From the NCBI GenBank assembly GCA_009760855.2, contig WPIO01000016.1, positions 4,673,001 to 4,737,000 of the forward strand: 64,000 nt of DNA, given 5' to 3'. Below, piece by piece: positions 48,901 to 61,430 of the stretch (position 1 is the stretch's first letter; each line of letters opens with the position of its first letter). The translations under genes and the position numbers were made by a program. This DNA is from Cristatella mucedo (taxonomy: Eukaryota > Bryozoa > Phylactolaemata > Cristatellidae). The notes below the pieces were generated by a model. The model searched no databases and had not been told where the DNA came from. It saw only the letters and a list, made by a program, of their open reading frames with translations.

Positions 48901-49544
48901 TGTGCAAAATCAAGCTCTGCATGCACACATGTGCTGAGGTCTGCTGCATAGTGATTGCAAATAAAAGCTCGACAAAAAAGAGAGGGTCATCAGAGTTCCA
49001 TCGGGTAGGATGATTCAGCTAAAGCTTCAAGCCTTATGCTGATTTGTAAATATGTACACTGCCACGTAATAGGATCTATGATAGTCTGAGGTGAAAAATG
49101 TTTGTTGATCCCAATGTTAGGTTACAGAGCTTAACTCAATCTTGCCTCACCAATAGCTCCACAGAGTAGATTAGTATGTGCTCTGCAAGTTAGCTGCTTG
49201 ATGCAATCAATGCACGACCATATGCTCTATGCATGCATGCTCATTGCACTTCATAGCCTGAGCTGTAGTCGTAATTTGGTAAGCTCACAGTGTTTGCGCC
49301 TGAGCTCTACTCGCCCCCATAGATCACTACTATCTAGTGCTCTGCGAGGGGCCAAATTCAACTGTTGGCCACCTCCATACTGTTTCAGTACCCGCAGTCT
49401 AGTTTCATTTGACTACTTGCTAAAAATACGCTCTCGCACTCTGTAGGAAAATAAGTAACTGGCTAGTGGGAATGCCTCTCATGCATACAGAGAAAGAAAC
49501 GTACACGGCAACTACCATTGCTTGCTGCAGCAAGAAAAAAAAAA

Positions 49545-49621
49545 CCGCATCTGGATTCGAAACCGCGACGTCGGATTAACAGCCGTTAAAAGCAAACACT
49601 TTACACACTTCGCCACGGCCC
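49545..49621 (-). pseudogene. tRNA-Asn-like relic (unit 6)
   Basis: Body as in unit 1; the flanking A/T-run is longer. Confidence 0.6.
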
Positions 49622-50884
49622 TCAGCGAACAGGACACACCTTACTGGAACCTTTATGCCGTTTCGATCATCATTGGTTGGAGTAGCGCCACATCGGCTCA
49701 CCATTGGCCACCTTTGTGCAAGAGCTTTGAGTTATGTAATCTCTCACTGACACTTTGCATTAGATGCTAACTAAGTATGGTTGTACGGTTAGCAGTACCA
49801 CGCCCGATGTCAACAAGTACAACAGGGCTAGAGGTGACATTCAAAGGGTCAGCGAGCAAATGTGGTTAGTCGCAGCTTGCACCGTGTCAGCAGGCATGAG
49901 CACACAAAAGAGAATCACCTTTTTTCCGATGAAATATAATGACCATCTGAGGAGTGGCACAATTAATTTGGTCTGTCGGAAACCACTCCTGGAAACGGCA
50001 ACCACAAAGGTACACACTCTATTCAGCCAGCTTAATAAAGAATAACAGGGTGTCTGTTTTGATACCAGGCTGGATAACATGCCGGGTTGACTTAGCGGAG
50101 ATTGTTACTGGGGAAAAATGATTTAGGAATTCAAACTTTAATATGCACTTGTCTAGGCCTAAATATCACTATGGAAAGCCAAACTTAGGCAAGGAGGGAT
50201 GGAGCTAACAAAAACAGCTGTGTACCCTTATCAATATCTTATCTACAACCTTAAAGCTAATGAAACACAGATGAAACTCAATGCACATAAACAATGGTTT
50301 TTTTGCTAATTATCCCACGTTAGCATACCTAATCCTTCAAAGTTCTCCTTGGCCTGCCTATTCGAAACCCCACAGCTGAGCTGTACTCGCAGATATGCTC
50401 GACTCCTATGAATCACAGTACTGGTAGGCTAATCCAAGATGTGAAACTGCTATGCTAGCTCGTGTTGGCGCCGCTTGAAGCTTCTAATATAAAGCGTGAA
50501 ATCTCTGTTGCGAAAAATACGATGGCTATAATTTTGGCTGCTAGCTACCTCACTTTTGTTCCAACTTGGCTGCTCCCACTGCACTTCCTTCAGCACCTAT
50601 GGTAACGTTTCCCCTACATCAATGCATCAGTTCACTCTAGAGGGTGCCTCCCTAACGTCTTACCTAGATTTTGCCTTTCCACGACCCCAGCGTTAGCTAT
50701 TAGGCAATGAAGTCGTCTAGATCGAGAACACCCTTACAATGTGACCCTATGTACCTCCTGGCCCTGACACGAGTGGCAGCTCCACCTTTGTGCTGCCTTC
50801 TAGATTAAAGTTGCATGGACATCAGTGCTAGCACAACCTGGAATCAAAATCTATTTGACAGTCTGAGCACCAAAGAAAATTCAA

Positions 50885-51043
50885 GCTGATTAAGCAGCCC
50901 CTAATTGAATGGCGACAGAAGAGCGCTTACAGCTATCACCACCGCTTGCAGTGGCGATACAGAATCACCCACCACCGGAATCGAACACACGACCTCGGGA
51001 ACGAGTTCGTGAAAGACCTTACCTAGTGTGCCATCACGGCTCA
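50885..51043 (-). mobile_element. Junction SINE, units 6/7
   Basis: Sequence and flanks as in the 1/2 copy. Confidence 0.85.
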
Positions 51044-54000
51044 CCACAAGTGATCTAACTCTATGACAAAGTGGTACTATTGTCCACCTAACATATATAA
51101 AAAGTGAAATTTTCTACTACGAAGATCATGTTGGAATATTAGTCTATCAACAAAGCAATAGGGCTACAGCCAAATTGTCCTTGGAATAGTCTCAAGTGGT
51201 ATAAATCTGTCAAAGTACTACCTGCGACTGATCTTACGATATAGAAACGATGCAGCGACTTTCAGAGCTGGCATGTGGCACAGCCAAAAAATATCATACA
51301 TGGCAGATTTTTTTATTGAATTTCGTAAGGTATTAACAATATTAATAATAATACTATTAATAATTTTAATAATAATAATAAAATTAAGTTTGCACAGTAC
51401 CCTTAAAGAAAAATGTTTTTCTAGGCAATTTAACATGCTTTAAAGTAAGCGTGATAAAAGAAATAGTAGTAGCCTGAGAAATGTTAAGCAGCTTAGCAAA
51501 CTTAGAGCTGACACGCACCATTTCAACATGAGTGACATAGTTAGTGGTGGCATGCTCAATATCGGCACTAATTGTGCAGTGCATGTGACATATTGTAGCT
51601 TCCTAAAAGGTGACTACAAAAGTATGCGTACATGCTCAGTCAACGACAGGTATCCTACTTTCAGACGATGAGCTGCATATAACGGTTAACTGTAGGCAGC
51701 AGTTTGAGCCTTCGACGGCTGCACCACTTCATTGGTACTTGTTCTCAGCAGCTATCCTAGCTGGCTTCATCTCTGAGTCTTCAGGTCGAACCTAAACCTA
51801 ATAGCGTGCCATGCCGCAATTCCTGCCTTACCTGACTCATCAATGGACATCAAAGCCGGTGCTAGTGAGCTGCATTCTTTCCCGTAGTGCGACGCGCGTC
51901 CGGGCTGCGCCCCGGAAGTTGTACCGACCCATCCAATTAAAGTAATCCCTTTTGAAGACTGCCCCCCCCCCGACCATCTCAATGCCAAGCATATTTCCAA
52001 AGCCTTCGTTAATGGTAGTTGCCTGTAGATCAAAGCCAGTACCCTCTCTTTGACGTTAAGGTCAATAATTAGATTGGTCCAACGAGTTTCAGATGTCGGA
52101 ATAGATTATTGTATTGTCTCATTCGAGCAGGCTGGATAAGGAGCGATGGGCGCTTAGCAGTGAAACCTCGAGTCGTGCACTGATTAGCGCAGGTTTGATA
52201 AGGTTTCTATTGTACACTCAGCTGCACATATGCTTAACTGTTAGGGCAGAGCCCATCAAACAACACTAATCTAATTTATCCGAGTGGTCATAATGTCTAC
52301 CATTGTAAGTTGGCCTTCTGACATTACCCATCAATGCGCTGCTGACATCGCTGCTGAGATTGGAGCAAGGCCAAAGGCATACGATGAGCTTGCGCCTGCG
52401 CAGTGATGAGATTGAGGTGAGCGCATGCGCTAGAAAGAGTGCATTTGAGGATGCGTGCACTTGATTGGTCGAACAGGTGCGAGGTCGCGCAGGCGCACGG
52501 TCGAGCAGGCGCGCGGTCACACACGCTCAATCGCTTAGGAGGACGGTCGCTGGGGTGAGCCCTTGAGAGGCGCGGCCGGTCGCGCCGGCGCCGGTAGCAC
52601 TGGCCAGCGGTCGCGCCATTCCACGGTCGCACACTCGCCCAGTACTGGACGCGCCAGGTCTCGCAAGCGCTGGTCGCTAATGCACCACTCTCGAAGGCAC
52701 ACGGTCGCTAAGGCGCACAGTCGCTATGGTCGCCAGTCGCTCAGGCACCTAGTCGTGTAGGCGGGGTCGCGAGCGTGCCCGGTCGAGCACCTGCGCGTTC
52801 GCGTTGGAGCCTGGTGTCATAGGGGCGTACCTGCAGGTAGCGCAGCGCTCGATCTTGCCACCATTAGTTGGCAGAATAAGTGGCTGAGCGCTGCTGCAAG
52901 CCACATTCAACATACCATTCAGTCCCGTCAAGGTTGATCCAGAAACGTGGTGTTTTCACAGCGACCACGAGTGCTGCCACTGCTATGTGCACAGGTACTG
53001 ACTGACCGCCCGATTGAGTTATTCGTTGTCGGTCATGCTTCCCCTGCCTGGCCAGACTTACGGTTCACGGCTGCAAGCACGGTGCCCTTGCTTAGCAAGC
53101 CCACAGGCCGCTTCACCACGCCCTCCGTAAGGGTGGCCGGGGCATTTCCGACCGGAAAACCGAGTTCTAGATACCTCTGCAGACCGCGGCTTGCATAGCT
53201 TACAGACCAATGCTTACCATTATAATTTTCTTACTGTAAATCGTATGTAAAATGCCTAGAAATAGACAAGGTTACCCGAAAGAGCTTTCAGTCTCTCGTT
53301 ACCTCGACTTGCGCCTGTGGTTTCCTTGAGAAAAGTAGGTACCATGCCGCTTAGCCACTGGCAACGACATATGCCTCCCCAGCTCTGCCTGTTCACAGAG
53401 CTCCATGTCGTGTTTCATCTAAATGCAGGCTCAGTCTGAACTACTAGGTGCAAAGCACGAACCTGTGCTATCGTTTGACGTGGTGGTGTATACAGTGCCA
53501 CCTAAAAAACTTGGCATATTAAAGATTAGGCTTGAGAGCAGCGGTTGGCATGAAACGACATACAGTGCAATTGTGTCGTGACATCAGTGTCTTCTACTTA
53601 GTAGACCAAAGAGTACTTACACCTCCTCCATCAGCCTGCAGCATGAGTAAATGTCTCAGCTATGTTGGATATGTGGGCAACTCACAGTCGCAAGTGATTT
53701 CTTTAAAAAGCCCATTCTTTACTTAGCGCATGAGGCCGCTTTAGCCATTATGCCAGAATTTTCAATGCATCGGCTCTCATAATCTGAGAAATACAGTTGC
53801 TTTACAGCGCTCGGCACTGCTTTTTCCAGATCTCTGTATATGACAGACTCTGTGTCCAACTGTTTTGGTCCTCTGGTTTGTATGAATTGTATCCATTGGG
53901 CCACAGCCAATAAACCTGGTAATGTCACATTGGTCTAGCGTCGTATTAGTGTTTGATAGAACGGTAAGAAGAGGCAGGGGAAGTTTACTGCAATGTGATT

Positions 54001-54642
54001 AGTGTGCAAAATCAAGCTCTGCATGCACACATGTGCTGAGGTCTGCTGCATAGTGATTGCAAATAAAAGCTCGACAAAAAAGAGAGGGTCATCAGAGTTC
54101 CATCGGGTAGGATGATTCAGCTAAAGCTTCAAGCCTTATGCTGATTTGTAAATATGTACACTGCCACGTAATAGGATCTATGATAGTCTGAGGTGAAAAA
54201 TGTTTGTTGATCCCAATGTTAGGTTACAGAGCTTAACTCAATCTTGCCTCACCAATAGCTCCACAGAGTAGATTAGTATGTGCTCTGCAAGTTAGCTGCT
54301 TGATGCAATCAATGCACGACCATATGCTCTATGCATGCATGCTCATTGCACTTCATAGCCTGAGCTGTAGTCGTAATTTGGTAAGCTCACAGTGTTTGCG
54401 CCTGAGCTCTACTCGCCCCCATAGATCACTACTATCTAGTGCTCTGCGAGGGGCCAAATTCAACTGTTGGCCACCTCCATACTGTTTCAGTACCCGCAGT
54501 CTAGTTTCATTTGACTACTTGCTAAAAATACGCTCTCGCACTCTGTAGGAAAATAAGTAACTGGCTAGTGGGAATGCCTCTCATGCATACAGAGAAAGAA
54601 ACGTACACGGCAACTACCATTGCTTGCTGCAGCAATAAAAAA

Positions 54643-54719
54643 CCGCATCTGGATTCGAAACCGCGACGTCGGATTAACAGCCGTTAAAAGCAAACACTTT
54701 ACACACTTCGCCACGGCCC
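54643..54719 (-). pseudogene. tRNA-Asn-like relic (unit 7)
   Basis: No difference from the unit 1 copy noticed. Confidence 0.6.
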
Positions 54720-55985
54720 TCAGCGAACAGGACACACCTTACTGGAACCTTTATGCCGTTTCGATCATCATTGGTTGGAGTAGCGCCACATCGGCTCACC
54801 ATTGGCCACCTTTGTGCAAGAGCTTTGAGTTATGTAATCTCTCACTGACACTTTGCATTAGATGCTAACTAAGTATGGTTGTACGGTTAGCAGTACCACG
54901 CCCGATGTCAACAAGTACAACAGGGCTAGAGGTGACATTCAAAGGGTCAGCGAGCAAATGTGGTTAGTCGCAGCTTGCACCGTGTCAGCAGGCATGAGCA
55001 CACAAAAGAGAATCACCTTTTTTCCGATGAAATATAATGACCATCTGAGGAGTGGCACAATTAATTTGGTCTGTCGGAAACCACTCCTGGAAACGGCAAC
55101 CACAAAGGTACACACTCTATTCAGCCAGCTTAATAAAGAATAACAGGGTGTCTGTTTTGATACCAGGCTGGATAACATGCCGGGTTGACTTAGCGGAGAT
55201 TGTTACTGGGGAAAAATGATTTAGGAATTCAAACTTTAATATGCACTTGTCTAGGCCTAAATATCACTATGGAAAGCCAAACTTAGGCAAGGAGGGATGG
55301 AGCTAACAAAAACAGCTGTGTACCCTTATCAATATCTTATCTACAACCTTAAAGCTAATGAAACACACAGATGAAACTCAATGCACATAAACAATGGTTT
55401 TTTTTGCTAATTATCCCACGTTAGCATACCTAATCCTTCAAAGTTCTCCTTGGCCTGCCTATTCGAAACCCCACAGCTGAGCTGTACTCGCAGATATGCT
55501 CGACTCCTATGAATCACAGTACTGGTAGGCTAATCCAAGATGTGAAACTGCTATGCTAGCTCGTGTTGGCGCCGCTTGAAGCTTCTAATATAAAGCGTGA
55601 AATCTCTGTTGCGAAAAATACGATGGCTATAATTTTGGCTGCTAGCTACCTCACTTTTGTTCCAACTTGGCTGCTCCCACTGCACTTCCTTCAGCACCTA
55701 TGGTAACGTTTCCCCTACATCAATGCATCAGTTCACTCTAGAGGGTGCCTCCCTAACGTCTTACCTAGATTTTGCCTTTCCACGACCCCAGCGTTAGCTA
55801 TTAGGCAATGAAGTCGTCTAGATCGAGAACACCCTTACAATGTGACCCTATGTACCTCCTGGCCCTGACACGAGTGGCAGCTCCACCTTTGTGCTGCCTT
55901 CTAGATTAAAGTTGCATGGACATCAGTGCTAGCACAACCTGGAATCAAAATCTATTTGACAGTCTGAGCACCAAAGAAAATTCAA

Positions 55986-56144
55986 GCTGATTAAGCAGCC
56001 CCTAATTGAATGGCGACAGAAGAGCGCTTACAGCTATCACCACCGCTTGCAGTGGCGATACAGAATCACCCACCACCGGAATCGAACACACGACCTCGGG
56101 AACGAGTTCGTGAAAGACCTTACCTAGTGTGCCATCACGGCTCA
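55986..56144 (-). mobile_element. Junction SINE, units 7/8
   Basis: The last copy; none follows unit 8. Confidence 0.85.
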
Positions 56145-56148
56145 CCAC

Positions 56149-59100
56149 AAGTGATCTAACTCTATGACAAAGTGGTACTATTGTCCACCTAACATATAAA
56201 AAGTGAAATTTTCTACTACGAAGATCATGTTGGAATATTAGTCTATCAACAAAGCAATAGGGCTACAGCCAAATTGTCCTTGGAATAGTCTCAAGTGGTA
56301 TAAATCTGTCAAAGTACTACCTGCGACTGATCTTACGATATAGAAACGATGCAGCGACTTTCAGAGCTGGCATGTGGCACAGCCAAAAAATATCATACAT
56401 GGCAGATTTTTTTATTGAATTTCGTAAGGTATTAACAATATTAATAATAATACTATTAATAATTTTAATAATAATAATAAAATTAAGTTTGCACAGTACC
56501 CTTAAAGAAAAATGTTTTTCTAGGCAATTTAACATGCTTTAAAGTAAGCGTGATAAAAGAAATAGTAGTAGCCTGAGAAATGTTAAGCAGCTTAGCAAAC
56601 TTAGAGCTGACACGCACCATTTCAACATGAGTGACATAGTTAGTGGTGGCATGCTCAATATCGGCACTAATTGTGCAGTGCATGTGACATATTGTAGCTT
56701 CCTAAAAGGTGACTACAAAAGTATGCGTACATGCTCAGTCAACGACAGGTATCCTACTTTCAGACGATGAGCTGCATATAACGGTTAACTGTAGGCAGTT
56801 TGAGCCTTCGACGGCTGCACCACTTCATTGGTACTTGTTCTCAGCAGCTATCCTAGCTGGCTTCATCTCTGAGTCTTCAGGTCGAACCTAAACCTAATAG
56901 CGTGCCATGCCGCAATTCCTGCCTTACCTGACTCATCAATGGACATCAAAGCCGGTGCTAGTGAGCTGCATTCTTTCCCGTAGTGCGACGCGCGTCCGGG
57001 CTGCGCCCCGGAAGTTGTACCGACCCATCCAATTAAAGTAATCCCTTTTGAAGACTGCCCCACCCCCCCGACCATCTCAATGCCAAGCATATTTCCAAAG
57101 CCTTCGTTAATGGTAGTTGCCTGTAGATCAAAGCCAGTACCCTCTCTTTGACGTTAAGGTCAATAATTAGATTGGTCCAACGAGTTTCAGATGTCGGAAT
57201 AGATTATTGTATTGTCTCATTCGAGCAGGCTGGATAAGGAGCGATGGGCGCTTAGCAGTGAAACCTCGAGTCGTGCACTGATTAGCGCAGGTTTGATAAG
57301 GTTTCTATTGTACACTCAGCTGCACATATGCTTAACTGTTAGGGCAGAGCCCATCAAACAACACTAATCTAATTTATCCGAGTGGTCATAATGTCTACCA
57401 TTGTAAGTTGGCCTTCTGACATTACCCATCAATGCGCTGCTGACATCGCTGCTGAGATTGGAGCAAGGCCAAAGGCATACGATGAGCTTGCGCCTGCGCA
57501 GTGATGAGATTGAGGTGAGCGCATGCGCTAGAAAGAGTGCATTTGAGGATGCGTGCACTTGATTGGTCGAACAGGTGCGAGGTCGCGCAGGCGCACGGTC
57601 GAGCAGGCGCGCGGTCACACACGCTCAATCGCTTAGGAGGACGGTCGCTGGGGTGAGCCCTTGAGAGGCGCGGCCGGTCGCGCCGGCGCCGGTAGCACTG
57701 GCCAGCGGTCGCGCCATTCCACGGTCGCACACTCGCCCAGTACTGGACGCGCCAGGTCTCGCAAGCGCTGGTCGCTAATGCACTCACTCTCGAAGGCACA
57801 CGGTCGCTAAGGCGCACAGTCGCTATGGTCGCCAGTCGCTCAGGCACCTAGTCGTGTAGGCGGGGTCGCGAGCGTGCCCGGTCGAGCACCTGCGCGTTCG
57901 CGTTGGAGCCTGGTGTCATAGGGGCGTACCTGCAGGTAGCGCAGCGCTCGATCTTGCCACCATTAGTTGGCAGAATTAAGTGGCTGAGCGCTGCTGCAAG
58001 CCACATTCAACATACCATTCAGTCCCGTCAAGGTTGATCCAGGAACGTGGTGTTTTCACAGCGACCACGAGTGCTGCCACTGCTATGTGCACAGGTACTG
58101 ACTGACCGCCCGATTGAGTTATTCGTTGTCGGTCATGCTTCCCCTGCCTGGCCAGACTTACGGTTCACGGCTGCAAGCACGGTGCCCTTGCTTAGCAAGC
58201 CCACAGGCCGCTTCACCACGCCCTCCGTAAGGGTGGCCGGGGCATTTCCGACCGGAAAACCGAGTTCTAGATACCTCTGCAGACCGCGGCTTGCATAGCT
58301 TACAGACCAATGCTTACCATTATAATTTTCTTACTGTAAATCGTATGTAAAATGCCTAGAAATAGACAAGGTTACCCGAAAGAGCTTTCAGTCTCTCGTT
58401 ACCTCGACTTGCGCCTGTGGTTTCCTTGAGAAAAGTAGGTACCATGCCGCTTAGCCACTGGCAACGACATATGCCTCCCCAGCTCTGCCTGTTCACAGAG
58501 CTCCATGTCGTGTTTCATCTAAATGCAGGCTCAGTCTGAACTACTAGGTGCAAAGCACGAACCTGTGCTATCGTTTGACGTGGTGGTGTGTACAGTGCCA
58601 CCTAAAAAACTTGGCATATTAAAGATTAGGCTTGAGAGCAGCGGTTGGCATGAAACGACATACAGTGCAATTGTGTCGTGACATCAGTGTCTTCTACTTA
58701 GTAGACCAAAGAGTACTTACACCTCCTCCATCAGCCTGCAGCATGAGTAAATGTGTCAGCTATGTTGGATATGTGGGCAACTCACAGTCGCAAGTGATTT
58801 CTTTAAAAAGCCCATTCTTTACTTAGCGCATGAGGCCGCTTTAGCCATTATGCCAGAATTTTCAATGCATCGGCTCTCATAATCTGAGAAATACAGTTGC
58901 TTTACAGCGCTCGGCACTGCTTTTTCCAGATCTGTATATGACAGACTCTGTGTCCAACTGTTTTGGTCCTCTGGTTTGTATGAATTGTATCCATTGGGCC
59001 ACAGCCAATAAACCTGGTAATGTCACATTGGTCTAGCGTCGTATTAGTGTTTGATAGAACGGTAAGAAGAGGCAGGGGAAGTTTACTGCAATGTGATTAG

Positions 59101-60957
59101 TGTGCAAAATCAAGCTCTGCATGCACACATGTGCTGAGGTCTGCTGCATAGTGATTGCAAATAAAAGCTCGACAAAAAAAGAGAGGGTCATCAGAGTTCC
59201 ATCGGGTAGGATGATTCAGCTAAAGCTTCAAGCCTTATGCTGATTTGTAAATATGTACACTGCCACGTAATAGGATCTATGATAGTCTGAGGTGAAAAAT
59301 GTTTGTTGATCCCAATGTTAGGTTACAGAGCTTAACTCAATCTTGCCTCACCAATAGCTCCACAGAGTAGATTAGTATGTGCTCTGCAAGTTAGCTGCTT
59401 GATGCAATCAATGCACGACCATATGCTCTATGCATGCATGCTCATTGCACTTCATAGCCTGAGCTGTAGTCGTAATTTGGTAAGCTCACAGTGTTTGCGC
59501 CTGAGCTCTACTCGCCCCCATAGATCACTACTATCTAGTGCTCTGCGAGGGGCCAAATTCAACTGTTGGCCACCTCCATACTGTTTCAGTACCCGCAGTC
59601 TAGTTTCATTTGACTACTTGCTAAAAATACGCTCTCGCACTCTGTAGGAAAATAAGTAACTGGCTAGTGGGAATGCCTCTCATGCATACAGAGAAAGAAA
59701 CGTACACGGCAACTACCATTGCTTGCTGCAGCAATAAAAAACCGCATCTGGATTCGAAACCGCGACGTCGGATTAACAGCCGTTAAAAAGCAAACACTTT
59801 ACACACTTCGCCACGGCCCTCAGCGAACAGGACACACCTTACTGGAACCTTTATGCCGTTTCGATCATCATTGGTTGGAGTAGCGCCACATCGGCTCACC
59901 ATTGGCCACCTTTGTGCAAGAGCTTTGAGTTATGTAATCTCTCACTGACACTTTGCATTAGATGCTAACTAAGTATGGTTGTACGGTTAGCAGTACCACG
60001 CCCGATGTCAACAAGTACAACAGGGCTAGAGGTGACATTCAAAGGGTCAGCGAGCAAATGTGGTTAGTCGCAGCTTGCACCGTGTCAGCAGGCATGAGCA
60101 CACAAAAGAGAATCACCTTTTTTCCGATGAAATATAATGACCATCTGAGGAGTGGCACAATTAATTTGGTCTGTCGGAAACCACTCCTGGAAACGGCAAC
60201 CACAAAGGTACACACTCTATTCAGCCAGCTTAATAAAGAATAACAGGGTGTCTGTTTTGATACCAGGCTGGATAACATGCCGGGTTGACTTAGCGGAGAT
60301 TGTTACTGGGGAAAAATGATTTAGGAATTCAAACTTTAATATGCACTTGTCTAGGCCTAAATATCACTATGGAAAGCCAAACTTAGGCAAGGAGGGATGG
60401 AGCTAACAAAAACAGCTGTGTACCCTTATCAATATCTTATCTACAACCTTAAAGCTAATGAAACACAGATGAAACTCAATGCACATAAACAATGGTTTTT
60501 TTGCTAATTATCCCACGTTAGCATACCTAATCCTTCAAAGTTCTCCTTGGCCTGCCTATTCGAAACCCCACAGCTGAGCTGTACTCGCAGATATGCTCGA
60601 CTCCTATGAATCACAGTACTGGTAGGCTAATCCAAGATGTGAAACTGCTATGCTAGCTCGTGTTGGCGCCGCTTGAAGCTTCTAATATAAAGCGTGAAAT
60701 CTCTGTTGCGAAAAAGGTGCCTCCCTAACGTCTTACCTAGATTTTGCCTTTCCACGACCCCAGCGTTAGCTATTAGGCAATGAAGTCGTCTAGATCGAGA
60801 ACACCCTTACAATGTGACCCTATGTACCTCCTGGCCCTGACACGAGTGGCAGCTCCACCTTTGTGCTGCCTTCTAGATTAAAGTTGCATGGACATCAGTG
60901 CTAGCACAACCTGGAATCAAAATCTATTTGACAGTCTGAGCACCAAAGAAAATTCAA
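56149..60957 (+). repeat. Array unit 8 (right edge)
   Basis: About 125 bp are missing at about 60715 (GCGAAAAA joined to GGTGCCTCC) relative to 25073-25197. The unit stops after AAAATTCAA at 60957, exactly where the junction SINE starts in units 1-7. The next bases are from a diverged unit copy. Confidence 0.93.
59742..59819 (-). pseudogene. tRNA-Asn-like relic (unit 8)
   Basis: One extra T in the GCTTTTTAACGG segment. Confidence 0.6.
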
Positions 60958-61430
60958 CTTCGCAGACAAAGAGTCCTTACACCTTCATCACCCTGCAGCA
61001 TCAGTTTGTGTCTGAGCTAGGTTGGATATACAGGTTACTCGCAGTCCGAAGCGAGTCCGGCTTAAAGCCTGCACCTTATATAGTGTATGATTTTTCTGTA
61101 GCCCCCATGCATGATTTCGCGATGTCTTTTCTCTCTCAATCAGAGATATATATCAGCTTTGAGTTACGTGATGGTAGTCTTTCTATTTATGAGTGTGACA
61201 AAATAAGTGTCCAAAATATTTTTCCCTTCGGGTTGCATGATTTCTCAGATAGACCAGCTAATAAGACTTGCAATTTGATATCTATTTTCGTTTCGAATTG
61301 GATTTCCATAGCACAGTATTGAGCGGCAGGAGAGTTGTTTTTCAACGTGAGTAGTGAGCCAAAGTAATTTCTGCACACAGGCACGTTCCTTAATGTGCAG
61401 TAAGGCTATAGACTATTATGAGGAATGGGT
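60958..61430 (+). repeat. Diverged partial unit beyond the right edge
   Basis: After the break at 60957 the sequence aligns, with many substitutions, to the unit interior from about 23055 on (AAAGAGTCCTTACACCTTCA against AAAGAGTACTTACACCTCCT). It stays alignable past 61322, e.g. GCGGCAGGAGAGTTG and GTGAGTAGTGAGCCAAA against GAGGCAGGGGAAGTT and GTGATTAGTGTGCAAAA. Similarity fades after about 61430. Compared with a full unit, the stretch from the SINE to the relic is missing at the breakpoint. Confidence 0.7.
60967..61322 (+). CDS. Open frame homologous to the unit relic, function unknown
   Basis: Open for about 118 codons after a possible acceptor CAACTTCGCAG|. Contains YTFITLQHQFVSELGWIYRL, PMHDFAMSFLSQSEIYISFE and SVQNIFPFGLHDFSDRP, ending in TGA at 61320-61322. 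Upstream the frame continues back to an ATG at 60888, inside unit 8. Against coding status: no convincing donor is visible, and similarity to the array units continues past the stop into sequence with no reading frame. It could be an exon of an old gene that the array units also carry in broken form, or a chance opening. I recognise no family. Confidence 0.35.

Larger units (their letters stand above)
45946..51047 (+). repeat. Array unit 6
   Basis: A private change GTGGAAAAGAAAAAAA near 46172 replaces GTGGCACAGCCAAAAA. Small duplications give TATGTGTAAAATG near 48139 and TTTACTACTGC near 48879. It shares ATGCACTCACTC near 47574 with unit 8. Confidence 0.95.
51048..56148 (+). repeat. Array unit 7
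   Basis: Private short duplications give ACATATATAAAAAG (51092), GGCAGCAGTTTG (51695), GATCTCTGTAT (53829) and AAACACACAGATG (55361). It shares GGTACCATGCCG (53338) with unit 8, where units 1-6 have GGTACCGTGCCG. Confidence 0.95.
20560..60957 (+). repeat. Tandem array of eight ~5.1-kb units
   Basis: Landmark sequences recur in the same order and orientation eight times. For example, one landmark starts at 22403, 27498, 32538, 37645, 42744, 47842, 52947 and 58047, giving spacings of 5095, 5040, 5107, 5099, 5098, 5105 and 5100 bp. By eye the units differ by scattered substitutions and small indels, of the order of one to a few per cent. Each unit, read from the base after a junction SINE, holds: a (TAA)n tract (~0.3 kb); an intact-looking 60-codon frame (~0.6 kb; 87 codons in unit 1); a CpG-rich minisatellite (~1.4-1.75 kb); a 101-codon coding-like relic (~2.6 kb); a tRNA-Asn-like relic on the minus strand (~3.6 kb); and a family-A SINE at its right end. 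No rRNA, snRNA or histone gene is recognisable. Confidence 0.97.

Noticed and set aside
20560-60957. rDNA, histone or snRNA cluster
   Set aside because: The unit size is plausible for such a cluster, but no conserved rRNA, histone or snRNA sequence could be recognised in the unit.
20560-60957. CRISPR-like or phage-like repeat structure
   Set aside because: Repeats are kilobase-sized and directly abutting, in a eukaryotic context. There are no short repeats separated by unique spacers.
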